Shown here: piece after piece, positions 21,097 to 39,741 of the stretch
Numbering within the stretch: position 1 is the first letter of the stretch
How the letters are laid out: each line of letters begins with the position of its first letter
Origin: Spirodela intermedia
Taxonomy: Eukaryota > Streptophyta > Magnoliopsida > Alismatales > Araceae
Length of the DNA stretch: 64,000 bases
Reading direction: 5' to 3'
NCBI GenBank assembly: GCA_902729315.2
Contig: LR746266.1
Coordinates: 5,152,259 to 5,216,258, forward strand
Notes under the pieces: generated by a model
Database searches by the model: none
Told to the model about the DNA's origin: nothing
What the model saw: only the letters and a program-made list of their open reading frames with translations
Program-made: the position numbers and the translations under genes

Positions 21097-21377
21097 CAGA
21101 GAAAGAGAGAGAGAGAGAGAGGGTAGGAGAGGGAGAGAGAAAGAGAGGGAAGGAGTGAGAGAGAAGGAAGGGAGAGAGATAGAGGGACGGAGAGAGAGAG
21201 AGAGAGGCGAGAAAGAAAGAGAGGGACGAGAGAGAGAATGAGAGGGGGAAGGGGAGAGAGAGAGAGAGGCGAGAAAGAGAGGGAAGGAGTGAGAGAGAGA
21301 AGGAAGGGAGAGAGATAGAGGGACGGAGAGAGAGAATGAGAGAGGGAAGGGGGAGAGATAGAGGGAGGGAGGGGGAG
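21097..21377. repeat. GA-rich compound repeat with ~134-bp internal duplication
   Basis: The tract is almost entirely purine. Beyond the GA dinucleotides, a longer pattern containing GGGAAGGAGT recurs at 21147 and 21281 (period 134 bp), followed both times by the same order of AGGAAGGGAG and ATAGAGGGACGG. It is therefore a higher-order tandem duplication, not only slippage of GA. Confidence 0.85.
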
Positions 21378-21867
21378 TTTACGTCAATATCATCGCTCCT
21401 TTACGCCGGCCTCGAACCAAGTTATTATACGTTGGCCGCGACTGAGGTCTCTGTTCTATGGGGAGAAATCAGCACGTTTGCGACGGTCTAGATTTTTGAC
21501 CGATTTTAAATGGCCCAATAATTCCAATCTCCTTGTTGGGTCGAGTATTCGCCCTCGTTCGGACAATAGTGGACGGCCGCCCTTGCCGGCTACCGCAAAG
21601 ACTTTGGGCTTTTAATGAGCCTACACGGCCCGTGTGGAACCAAGCCCAAATGTACGTTCTGGCGTAAAACATCGGGATAGCTATGGCTGATCTAGACCGT
21701 CCAATACTGATGACGCGTGTCAGGGGCCGTCGATCTGACATGGCAGAAGGAGATGAGAAAGTCGTAAACGAGCGGTGGGGTAGGCGCATTCTCCTGGTGT
21801 TTTCGTTATTGCTAAAAAGTGGGAGGTTAGATCTGGAAACCAATTGCTCGCATTTGCTAGGGGGCTC

Positions 21868-21872
21868 TCCCC

Positions 21873-21931
<59 letters not shown>
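21868..21931. repeat. Poly(C)-(CT)n tract before SDH1
   Basis: About 14 C residues run into a long CT repeat that ends about 125 bp before the SDH1 start codon. It may lie in the 5' leader or core promoter. Confidence 0.9.
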
Positions 21932-21934
<3 letters not shown>

Positions 21935-22057
21935 TTCTCTCTCCCTGCCTCTCCCCTTCACTGGGACTTTTGGCTTGTCTTTCTGCATCCTGATCAGTTA
22001 CTGTTCTTTCTGGGGGAGAGGAGTCAGAGGGAGGGTGTTCTTGGAGGCCTGAGAGAG

Positions 22058-29974
<7,917 letters not shown>

Positions 29975-30041
29975 TACTACTGGTTATATGTCTCTCATGA
30001 AGCAGTTATAGACATTTTGACGGCCAAAGCACATTTCTCGC

Positions 30042-30047
30042 AATAAA
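30042..30047 (+). terminator. Candidate polyadenylation signal of SDH1
   Basis: AATAAA lies 67 bp after the SDH1 stop codon. Plant signals are loose, so this is a candidate only. Confidence 0.35.
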
Positions 30048-30819
30048 GTCGAAGCTGAAGTTCTATATCTAATGAAGACTGTACGTGAAATTTATTTTCA
30101 TTGTGTTAGGCTGAGCCTCAGACGTGGGGACTTCATGAATTTCTGATCTAATAATATTCAGTCTTGCTTTCCTCTCACCCTTCTTTCTACATTCTGATTG
30201 CCTTCGGATATATATTTTTTCCCTTCGCAATCATGGTTCTGTTCTCTGATATGAATGAGATATTATTATTCTTGTTGTTGTGTCTGAGGAAATGACCATG
30301 TTCTCATTGATCTTTATTTCTGCGGATAATTTATTATCTTTTCTTCTTGTGTTTTGATTAAGTTAGCTGTCTCTTAATGAGTTTTTAAATGAGAATGAAA
30401 GCGTGTCCCTATTAGGGATAAATTTTTCCTGTCAGTGAATTCTTTTAACATCCCAATAACCGTGCCTTTTTTGTTTACTTAATACATGTTTCTTGATAGC
30501 AACCAAGTGTAATGTTTCATTGTTTGTCTGAAACTTTATTTTGATTATTTTGGCTGTTTTATGATGAATGTTTTATGCTGTGTATTTTGCCACCATCCTT
30601 ACTGTCAAAGGGGAGATGGTAATTGCATACTCCTATTTACCTTTTTTGAAAGAATGCTGGTGATGAATAAGTTCAGGATAACATAACTACAGTTTTTTTT
30701 TCCATTTAGTTTACTTCCTATGCTTTATTCGAAAGTAAACTCAGTATACATTGGATACCATTCTTGGATCAGAAAAAGAACCCTGATCTTTTACCCGGGC
30801 ACACCTTCATAGAAAATAG

Positions 30820-33800
30820 TCATTCATGCATGATCCTTACATTCAAAAGGTCTTCTACAATGTGGTCTATGAGTCTATTCAGCACATGCTTCTCCACGTC
30901 TCGTATAACTTCAGCTTTTCCTGAGCATACAAATACATCACTCTTCCAGCCCAGATCCCACATGCAATTAACATCTGGGTTGGTGATATTGATGTCTCTC
31001 GTAAGGATTTCATGGAGAAATTCTGACATATCAAGATATTCCTCATTGGAAGAGGAAAATTGTAAGTTTTCAATGTCACTGTTCAAGTCCTTGATCAAAT
31101 CATCCAAGCATCTCACTCTCGCAGCTGCAGAGGACATTTCCATGGGGTAAAGGAAATCAACTTCTTCTCGTTTGCCTTTTCTTCTCATTACTTCATTGGC
31201 ACTATCTACAATGATCTTATTTCCTTCGTCTTTCCATGCATTTTTGCCTGCTTCAATGGTAGTTTCCGGAACGTTTATCTTAAACAATGTCTTTGCAGTG
31301 CTCTGGAAAAGACTTCTTGTTAATATTTCTCTGATCTGCTTCTCACCATCTGTATGAAACTCTTTATCAAATTCAGGCATTGACCGATCGTGCTCATTTG
31401 AAGAGTCAGACTTGGTTTTAATGCATTGCATGATTTTTGTTGATCCTGTAATTCAGAAAAATTATTGGTTAATCGGTTTCTCTTCATGTACGTTTCTTTT
31501 AGATGGTAATTTAATATGCAGGCATGGGATACTAGTTTTATGCCTTTTTCTAATAGTAGAAACCCTCCCAGGATGACCCCTTACAAGGAGGCAAGTGGGC
31601 TAGCTGGATAGGTGCAAGGCTACAAGTTTTCTGGTTGTCTCCTGGGCTTGTTATAGACAATGCCCATCAGAGCTTCCAACAATGTATTGAATTGTATAAG
31701 CTGCCTCAGACAGCACAGGTGGGTTGTTTTAACTATATTTGAAACTATCATTGGATTACCTGAGACCGAGTTAGTGATGGTGTGTAGGGGATGTAGCTCT
31801 TGATCCACTCTGACGGAAAGTTCTGAGGGTTGCTTTTCTGGAACTTTGTCTCTCATATTCTTGTTGATCTGCATCATCGTAGAAGACAAACCATTTACAA
31901 TCATGTGTGTAACTGTTTAAATTTTCAACAGTTGCCTGTTGAACTGTATATGGGAGACATAGTTTAGAGGTGTTTATCTGTGGAATGGGGAACTTGGGAT
32001 TTTTGGTCACGATCCCTTATGATTACGTTTTATTTCCTTGTCCTAGGCTGATTGAGTAGACTACGCAAAAGCAAGTGTTCTAAATTTACTATGTCTAACG
32101 TTTGATGAAAGCAAGTTTATATCAGAAGATCGAACTTACATTAGCGTATGAAAGTTTTTCTCCATATTTCCTTTGTGTCATCATGCAATGGCTTGGGCTC
32201 AGGTCTAGCATGTCACAAGCAGTGGATTGAGCTTTCTTCTGCAATTGTTTCTCCAGATTCGGTAGATTAAGGCTTATAATCTCTTCTCTTCTAACATTAC
32301 CTTCTTTCTCCTGCGACATTTCTTGTGAAATATGCGTCTGCTTCTCTGATGGGGGGTTCTTGGCAGTACGGGATTGAAATCCGTCGGCCTCTGTCAACCT
32401 CTTCCCTACATTTCCTCCTTGAGGTAGTGACACTGCACCTGCATTCTGCTTTATTTTTCTGGATGGGAGAGAGTTTCCTGATGGAACCAAGAGCTTGGTA
32501 TTTTCTTTATTTGATTTTGACGAACCTGTCCTCGAGAGTTTTCCTAATTCTAGCGTTTCCTTTGCTGCTTTTTTTAAAACTTGATAGCCAATGTTTCGTG
32601 TACAACTAATAGTCATCTTTTCTTGGTTCCTGCTCTTGAATGAATTTTTTACGTGCATCTTATCAATTGCACTTGTTGATCTCTTGTCGACTGCAAACCC
32701 GTTACTCTTTGGTACCAATCTTTCATTTCTTGTTTCACGAATGGACCTTGGGCTGTTCGTTTTGACTTGAGCACTTTTTGTTTCTAGCTGCAGTGTTTTT
32801 TCGTCATCTATGTCGTTTAAATGACAGCCTTGCACTGTAAATCTTCTTTTGCCATTCAGAACGTCTTGATGTCCTCTACAAAACTCTAGATCTCTAGTTT
32901 CACTGTGTGGATTCCTGTATTGATTGGACTTGGTCGCATGCAAGTTATATACCAAAGGCGGATCTTGTAAATCCTCGAAAACTAGCCCTACCTCGGTCAA
33001 TGTGCTTGCATTTCCATCTGCTTTTGGTTCTGAACTTGTGGTTCCAGAATTCAGACCTTCCGAGCTTCTTATGATCCGGATTGCTACTAGTTCCTTCTCT
33101 GGCAGAACTCTTGTCCGCACTCCCTTTCTCAGGGCGCTTTCTTCTGCTAATGTTTCCATATGAGTTCTCTCTTCGTTTCCTTCCATACTTGGTCTCAAAT
33201 TCTTACTTGTTCTTGCCTCTTGCCCAGAATGAGTAACCTCCTTGCCTCCTCTGTTCTTTGATTCTGTTATGAATGTGGGAAGAAGATCTTCGAGTCCCAT
33301 CAACCTCGCAATAACATTTGGAATCATCTTCTTTTCGTCTCCATAACTTACCTGGGAAGGAACCCTTTGGGTGTCACGGATGGGGGCGTTATTCTTGCTT
33401 ACAGCTTCCATGGGTGATTTCGAATCAGAGGACTTGTGAACTCTCTCCTTGTTGGGTTCATTTCTAGAAGCCAAGACGGTGGTTTCAAGTCTGAAGCTCG
33501 GAGCGCAACTCATAGACCTCCTGTGGGAGCCGATCTTCACTGAATCATCGACATACTCGCCTGAGTTTGGCTTGACGGCCGTTTGCCTCTGCAGCCCTCT
33601 GTCTCCTTCTAGAGGATATTTTGGCACACCATGAAATGATAATGTTCTGTTTTTCAGTGTCTTATGTTTCTTTGACCGTTCGTCGTCTTCTTTTTCCTTG
33701 AGCAATGCTGCCCCCTCTCTCTGTGGTTTCTTCGCCATAGAATCCGTGGCCCCTTGCAGTCTTTGTAACCTGCTCAAGGACTCTTTCAAGTCGATTACTC

Positions 33801-34331
33801 CTCTCAAGAGGTCCCTCCCAATGTCCACCGAACCCCGGTCTGATTCATACTCCCTGTAGTAGGCCCTGAGAATCCTTCTGATCTTCTCGGCCCCCCTCGA
33901 GATCTCTTCCATTTGCAACCGAGAAGCGTGTGGGGTTGCTGAAGCTTGGTTCCTGTCTTCTTCTTTTCCTCCGGAGCTTATTGACGACGGGTGCAGAAGA
34001 AACCCGCTGGCCGAGGGCTTCCTGTGAGCTTCCCAGTTCATATATCTTCCTCCATGATTGAAGCTTCCCGTGTGTCCCAGTTCGTATATCTTCCTCCATG
34101 AACCTCCGGCAACGACTGTTCCGTGCGTCTGCTCCGGCCCGCTCCTCTGCAGTATGGAAATAGTATGACGAAGTAATGAAAACACCTGCGGGTTTCTGGG
34201 GTTTGCTTGGATCTATGGAAGATGCTCACCATCTTCTTGCCGGCTGTTTCTCCTGAGCCCCTCAATGGCCATCTTGAGCCGTCGTGCTTTTCTGAATATG
34301 AGAGGTATACGAGAACATGAGGCTCGAGCAT
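30820..34331 (-). CDS. TRM-like protein with DUF3741/DUF4378-type regions
   Basis: Exons on the minus strand: 34230-34331, 32140-34146, 31760-31868 and 30820-31445, about 947 residues if the first ATG is right. The N-terminal part has MEEISRGAEKIRRIL and DLLRGVIDLKESLSRLQ, typical of plant proteins once labelled PIG-P-like. Around 33280-33330 is VIARLMGLEDLLP, the conserved ARLMGLE motif of TRM (TON1-recruiting) and LONGIFOLIA proteins. The last exon carries a DUF4378-like C-terminus (DLGWKSDVFVCSGK, ending VLNRLIDHIVEDLL). Related proteins act on cortical microtubules and cell shape, but a specific role here is only inferred. The start is uncertain: exon 1 joins in frame only from ATG 34331, and a 44-bp tandem duplication at 34032-34119 shifts the frame near the N-terminus. 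An internal ATG at 33912 begins the first conserved block and could be the true start. Most of the protein is low-complexity and polar. Confidence 0.75.
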
Positions 34332-34406
34332 AAGGTAATCTGTAGACTAATCTCTGTTATTCGAATTGGTCTATGCTTCCAACGAAGAACTGTGGAGCCA
34401 AGCTGA

Positions 34407-34440
34407 TTTTTTTTTTTTTTTTTTTTTGTTGTTGTTGTTG
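34407..34440. repeat. Poly(T)-(GTT)n tract
   Basis: Twenty-one T residues followed by about four GTT units, just upstream of the TRM-like gene's 5' end. Confidence 0.9.
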
Positions 34441-34719
34441 AACCGCTGATGGGTCTTTGATAGATTTTTTTTCTCGATGAACGGAGTACGGGTTCGAGTG
34501 AGGATTATTGAAATCTAATGATGGTCTTCGCCTATCATGTCAATCACACTCGTCAGTGGCTACCAGAAAACCGATGACGAAGGTTGAGCTTTCCACTCAA
34601 ACTAGACGGGTTTGACGACCCAGGCCTGCCTACCCTAAAAAGCCTGGTGGAAGTACGCAGAATCGTTTCTAGGTCAAATTCCTATGAGGTACGATCTACG
34701 TGTAATTGCATCCATGCAT

Positions 34720-34720
<1 letters not shown>

Positions 34721-34755
<35 letters not shown>
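34721..34755. repeat. (GA)n microsatellite
   Basis: Pure AG run of about 34 bp, about 390 bp upstream of the TRM-like gene. Confidence 0.95.
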
Positions 34756-34760
<5 letters not shown>

Positions 34761-35436
34761 GGGGAGGGGTGTCCATGCATGAGTAGACTGATCAGGAGAC
34801 AGACGTGTGGTGATGAAGTAGATTCCGGTGCTCCAAATCTTATGGAATGAAAGGTTGAAATCGGCTGAAATGCCCAAGGGAAGTAATTATCGGAGTGAAC
34901 TGAAAGAGCGATCTCACTCAGTGTTCTCGGATTTGACAAGGATTTTCAGTAGAGGACGAAGTGAAAGGCCACGAACACGACACGGCGGCGCGCATGGAGC
35001 TTACCGGTGGGCCTTGGGTCAAGGTCAAGCCGCCGTGTGCCCTGGGGCAAGTCCATCCTGTCCTTGCGAGCGGGGAGGTCATCCGGCGGCTTCTGCGCAA
35101 AGTCCGGCTGCTTCGCCATCGGAGGGTCGCCGTTCCGGCGGCGTTTCTCACCGCTGCCTCGTCTGGTCGCTCGCTGCTCTCCGGTGGGAGTGAGGAGAGG
35201 TCATGAGGGTGGGTGGTGGGCGTCGTCCTCTTTCGAACCAAGCTAGTGGAGGTTTGACGTGAACGCCAGATCTCTGGTGACTCCTGGATTACGCTTGACC
35301 TGCACCCCATTTGAAGCAAAGCAGATACTGATTGCATGGGGTGCTCCCAAGGTAAGTTTTATTCGACTAGATCTCGCTCAAAGCTCCCACTGCCTGTCTC
35401 CTCAGGTGACGAGCCTAGATTCGCTTGCTCTGAGGT

Positions 35437-35440
<4 letters not shown>

Positions 35441-35480
<40 letters not shown>
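35441..35480. repeat. (CT)n microsatellite
   Basis: CT run of about 40 bp with one interruption. Confidence 0.95.
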
Positions 35481-36319
35481 AACCCAAACAATAATGAACA
35501 GTTTTGTCTCAGCGAGCGCAGCGGCAGATCTGACAATCTCCTCCAAATCCGCCGATACCTCGACGAGACGTTGATTATATGGAGGGTGTCAGGTGGGCCT
35601 CACGGTTGGCCTCGCCGGTCACCTCCTCCCTTCGACCGCACTCGCACAGCCGACGGGTGTAGCTTGCTCTCCGTCGACAGTTGACCTCTTCATGAAGGCC
35701 CCTGTCATCAAGAGCTGAGATAAGACGCCGCCTGCATCTATCCATCTCCACAGTGACTCGGAGTTGGGAATAGATAGACAGTCGTTGGTCTTCCACTCGG
35801 GCGATGGCGAGGAGATGGTGCGTCCTTTTCCTTTTTATCTGTCGGTTTTAATTATCTTGGCGGGGCTCGATCACAGTGTTGACCCTTTTGGGAGGTTTCG
35901 TCCTCATCATCCTAGTGCTGCACTCCTCGTCCTTAGGCCGTGATTGCCTCAACGGCTCCCCGGGGAATCGCAGTGGACATATCAGTGGCCGCTGCCAACC
36001 GCGCACTACTCCGCTGGCTCATCCCGGGGGCTTCCGCCGCCAGAACCGGGCAAATGGGAGCAATCTTGCTTCGTTTCCTGCCTCGCGATAGTAACTACTC
36101 TGCAGCGGTTGGGAGGGAGGAGCGGTCGTTTTCAATGCTGGCGGGGGGACTTTTTTTTTCTTTTTTTTTGTAGGCCATATGGTTGATGATTTTACCTAAT
36201 GAGAAGAAGCGCCGTGCGGTGCTCCAAGGAGCGGAGAGAGAAACGTCTCGAAGAAGGACTCCTGCGACGGAGACTTCGCAGCGGTCCTCGACGAACCTGC
36301 GCCGCCCTTCCCCCGAGGA

Positions 36320-36342
36320 CTCTCTCTCTCTCTCTCTCTCTC
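36320..36342. repeat. (CT)n microsatellite
   Basis: CT run of 23 bp. Confidence 0.9.
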
Positions 36343-36638
36343 CCCGGATTGGGTTTTTTGGGACGCGATCTTCGGGGGGGCGACTCAGCTCGCCTTTCCT
36401 GCTGTTATTCTCGGCAAGCTTCATGAATTGACTTTGAAACCTGCAACTTTACAGGCAGGAACGGTGGATCCATCTTGACCTTGCAACATGAATGACGCCC
36501 TTCTTCGTCTTCTTCCTTCAAGGGCGAAGCTACGCCGACACCTCATGCAGGCACCGACGCTGGAATTCGTCGACGTGATTTCTACGATGGCTACGGCCGC
36601 AGGCCCGCCGTAGGTCTCCCACGTTGAGACGGAGTTAG

Positions 36639-36659
36639 CGAGAGAGAGAGAGAGAGAGA
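36639..36659. repeat. (GA)n microsatellite
   Basis: GA run of about 21 bp. Confidence 0.9.
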
Positions 36660-36858
36660 TGACGCGAACTGACCTAAACTCTGGTTCTGGCGCTCGACTC
36701 GGACGGACGGGGCATTCAGTGCATCCGACAGCTGTTGTCCTCTGCGAGATCCAATCAGTGACTCCCCAAGATCCAATCAGGAGGAGATCGTCTTCTTTCT
36801 TCGGTGATAACTACGTTTCCATAGCCTCACCCGACACAGACACAAGCGGAGGCGAGAT

Positions 36859-36860
<2 letters not shown>

Positions 36861-36892
<32 letters not shown>
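36861..36892. repeat. (GA)n microsatellite
   Basis: GA run of about 32 bp, about 960 bp upstream of SCL4. Confidence 0.95.
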
Positions 36893-36894
<2 letters not shown>

Positions 36895-37416
36895 CCCGTT
36901 GTCGTCTCGTCCTTTTACCCAACTCCAACGCGGCAGCTCGCGGGGGGGTGTGGTCCGAGTGGCCGTGGAGGAGTCGTTGATCGGTATTTTGGACCGTTGC
37001 GCGAGACCCAGAAACGGAAGCCGTGGCCCTCAAGCTGGACGGGCCGTCGTCTCCGGGCCCCACCCCCCGTCGCTTTTGCTCTCCGCCTCGAGGGGGAAGT
37101 CTCCACGGGCCCTCTGGGGCCCACAACAGCTAGTCTCCACCACATCTCTCGCCGTCCGATTTCTGCCTCGCCGCCATCAAGGGCCCCACTCCGCCGCCCA
37201 AAAAGCAAACGCCAAATTGGAAGACGGCGCGCTCTCCTCCCTCCTCCAGGTCTAGATTCAAGCACCATCGCATCCATTGATCTCATGAGCCTCGATCTTA
37301 TGACTTTCAGTTCCCACTGAGCTCGCCCCACGTTGACGTCAGGCGAGATATTATTAGCGGCCCCTGGTGTGGCCTCCACGTGGAGCTCCCTCCGGGGCGC
37401 ACGTGCTGGGCTCTAG

Positions 37417-37424
37417 TTTATAAT
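37417..37424 (+). promoter_or_regulatory. Possible TATA box of SCL4
   Basis: A TTTATAAT element about 430 bp upstream of the SCL4 ATG, with a CACGTG G-box at 37400-37405 just before it. If used, the leader is about 400 nt and contains several ATGs. Confidence 0.35.
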
Positions 37425-37851
37425 TAGCCGCCGTGTTTCCGTTAACTGCGATGGTTACGTCGGAGATTAGGGCTACACGTGCTTAAGAGGAGGGGGGTCG
37501 CGTGTGCTTTCGCTAGGGTTGATGTTGGGTGATGTCGTGGGGCCTACCTGAGTCTGGTCTTTCTCCCTCGGTCTGGCCCGTCGTCGATAACACTCGGTCC
37601 CCCTCTGCAACTCGCTTCATTTTGATCTCCGACCTCGGCCCTCGTCGCTCGAGCTACGGGACGCCGCATCGTTCTTCTCGGCTGGCTCGACGGGAAGAAC
37701 TCCCATTCGCACTCTCTCTCCCTCGTACACGGCCTCACAGATACGTACTACAGATCGATCACTCTCTCCTTCCTGGCCTCCTCCGAGATCCATCACCAGA
37801 TGACATAGAGCTTAATTCAGGGGAGGATTCAGATTTGGGGGAGCGGGAACA

Positions 37852-37919
37852 ATGGCGTACATGTGCAGCGCAGATAGCGGTAATCTGATGGCTATAGCTC
37901 AGCAAGTGATCCAGCAGAA

Positions 37920-37950
<31 letters not shown>

Positions 37951-39741
37951 CAACAGCAGCAGCACCAGCAGAGCCACCACCATCAGCACCAGCCGCAGCA
38001 ACACCAGCAGAATCAGATGGCCACCGTCAATCCGTTCGGCCTTCCGCCGTGGGGAGTCCACCACGGGTTCCCCTTTGCGGACGCTGGCTTCTCTGATCCC
38101 TTCCAGGCGGATGCCGGCGGGGCTGCCGTGCTAGGGTTTGTGGCTCCGTCGTTGCCGATGGACCATGGGGCTTTCCGTCTGTCGGATTATGGGAACTCGA
38201 CAATTGCGAGTGCCGCTGGTGGAGGCGACTTCGACACCGATGAATGGATGGAGAGCTTGATTGGGGAGTCCACGGCGGAGAGCTCCGAGCTTATCGGGGA
38301 TACGTGGCCCGCTGATGCAGGACACGAGTTCGCCCCGCTCTTTGGGGACGCTTTTCCCTCATGCTCTTCTTCACCGGATGATCTCAATCGAGTATTCTTC
38401 TCTGAGCCGCAGAAGAACCCTAGCACTATTGCTCACCACACAGTGACTTCCCCTCCCCTGCCTCATCAGATCCAAGCTCAGGGATGGACGCCGACCCCCC
38501 CTCCACCGCCACCTCCTCCAAGAGAAGCAAGCGCGCCCTCGGCAAAGAAGCACCCGCCGCCGCCGCCGCCGCCGCCGCCGACCGGTAAAACCGATTCTCC
38601 GACCGCACCGTTGCTCCAGTCGCTATTTGATTGCGCCCGCCTCGTCGACTCTGATCCAGATCTGGCTGCGAAATCCCTAGTCCAGATCAGGGCATCGTCA
38701 TCCGATTTCGGCGACCCTATGGAGCGACTCGCTTTCTACTTTTCTAAAGCTCTGTACTCCCGCCTTTCTCTGGAGAACCTGCAATCCCATTCTTCCCCAT
38801 CTCGTTCCCATTCGAGCTTCGATTCGTCTCCCGAGGAGTTCATTCTTTCCTACAAGGCTCTGAACGACGCCTGCCCCTACTCCAAGTTCGCCCACCTGAC
38901 GGCGAATCAGGCAATCCTCGAGAGCACTGAGGCGGCGGCGCGGATACACATCATCGACTTCGGCATCGTCCAGGGCGTCCAATGGGCGGCTCTCCTGCAA
39001 GCACTCGCTACCCGTTCTTCCGGGAAACCGGCGAAGATCCGCATCTCTGGCATTCCCGCACCTGCTCTGGGGGATTGTCCTGCGGCGGCGCTCGCCGCAA
39101 CGGGGAACCGCCTCCGCGACTTCGCGGCGCTGCTGGACCTGGATTTCGAGTTCGACCCGGTCCTCACGCCCATCCAGGATCTCACCCTCTCCAGCTTCCG
39201 CTTGGCGGCCGACGAGGCGGTCGCCGTGAACTTCATGCTGCAGCTGTACAACCTCCTGGGAGAGACCTCCGAGGCGGTGGATCGGATCCTGCGGATCGCC
39301 AAGGCCATCCAGCCAACGGTGGTGACGCTGGGCGAGTACGAGGTCAGCCTGAACCAGGTCGACTTCCTGCAACGGTTCAGCAACGCGTTGAGCTACTACG
39401 CCGCCGTGTTCGAGTCCCTGGAGCCGGCGATGGGGCGCGACTCGTCGGAGCGGCTGCGGGTGGAGCGGCTCCTCTTCGGCCGCCGCATCATGGCCGCCGC
39501 CGGGCCGTGGGAGGGCAGAGAGAGGCGTGCCCGGATGGAGGAGAGAGTCCAGTGGAGGGCTCGCATGGAAGGCTCCGGCTTCGAATCGGTGGCGCTGAGT
39601 CACTACGCCGTGAGCCAAGCGGGGATTTTGCTCTGGAACTACAACTACAGCGAGAGGTACTCTCTGGTCGACTCGGAGCCGGGGTTCCTCTCCCTGGCGT
39701 GGTGCGGCCGGCCCCTCCTCTCCGTCTCCGCCTGGCGGTGA
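37852..39741 (+). CDS. SCL4: GRAS family transcription regulator, SCARECROW-LIKE 4/7 group
   Basis: This is an intronless gene of 629 codons encoding a nuclear GRAS regulator. The start [18 protein letters not shown] is the signature N-terminus of SCL4/SCL7 proteins and fixes the ATG. It is followed by a Gln-rich/His-rich run (about residues 24-60), an acidic middle part ([10 protein letters not shown]) and two proline runs. The GRAS domain starts about residue 254 with [12 protein letters not shown]. It has the VHIID-type motif [14 protein letters not shown] (from residue 365), a leucine-repeat stretch, [14 protein letters not shown] and [11 protein letters not shown] in the PFYRE region, and a C-terminal SAW block ending [11 protein letters not shown]4/7 proteins are linked to salt and drought responses; I saw no miR171-type site, as expected for this subgroup. 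GC content is very high. Antisense long frames are shadows. Confidence 0.93.

Larger units (their letters stand above)
20762..22057. other. Intergenic region between DWF4 and SDH1, repeat-rich
   Basis: The region contains the DWF4 3' end, a 280-bp GA-rich compound repeat, and the SDH1 promoter and leader. GGCCCA/GGGCT-type motifs occur near 21511, 21603 and 21644, and a C/CT tract precedes the SDH1 ATG. No additional gene is seen. Confidence 0.5.
34332..37851. other. 3.5-kb divergent region between TRM-like gene and SCL4
   Basis: This holds two promoters and the SCL4 leader. It contains a poly(T)-(GTT)n tract and five GA/CT microsatellites, with GC-rich stretches giving many long overlapping open frames (for example 34918-35337 minus and 36659-37255 plus). 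None resembles a known family and several cross the microsatellites, so I call none as genes. Confidence 0.5.

Noticed and set aside
34918-35337. Minus-strand frame of 139 codons near the TRM-like gene
   Set aside because: Polar, low-complexity composition, no motif and no splice partner found.
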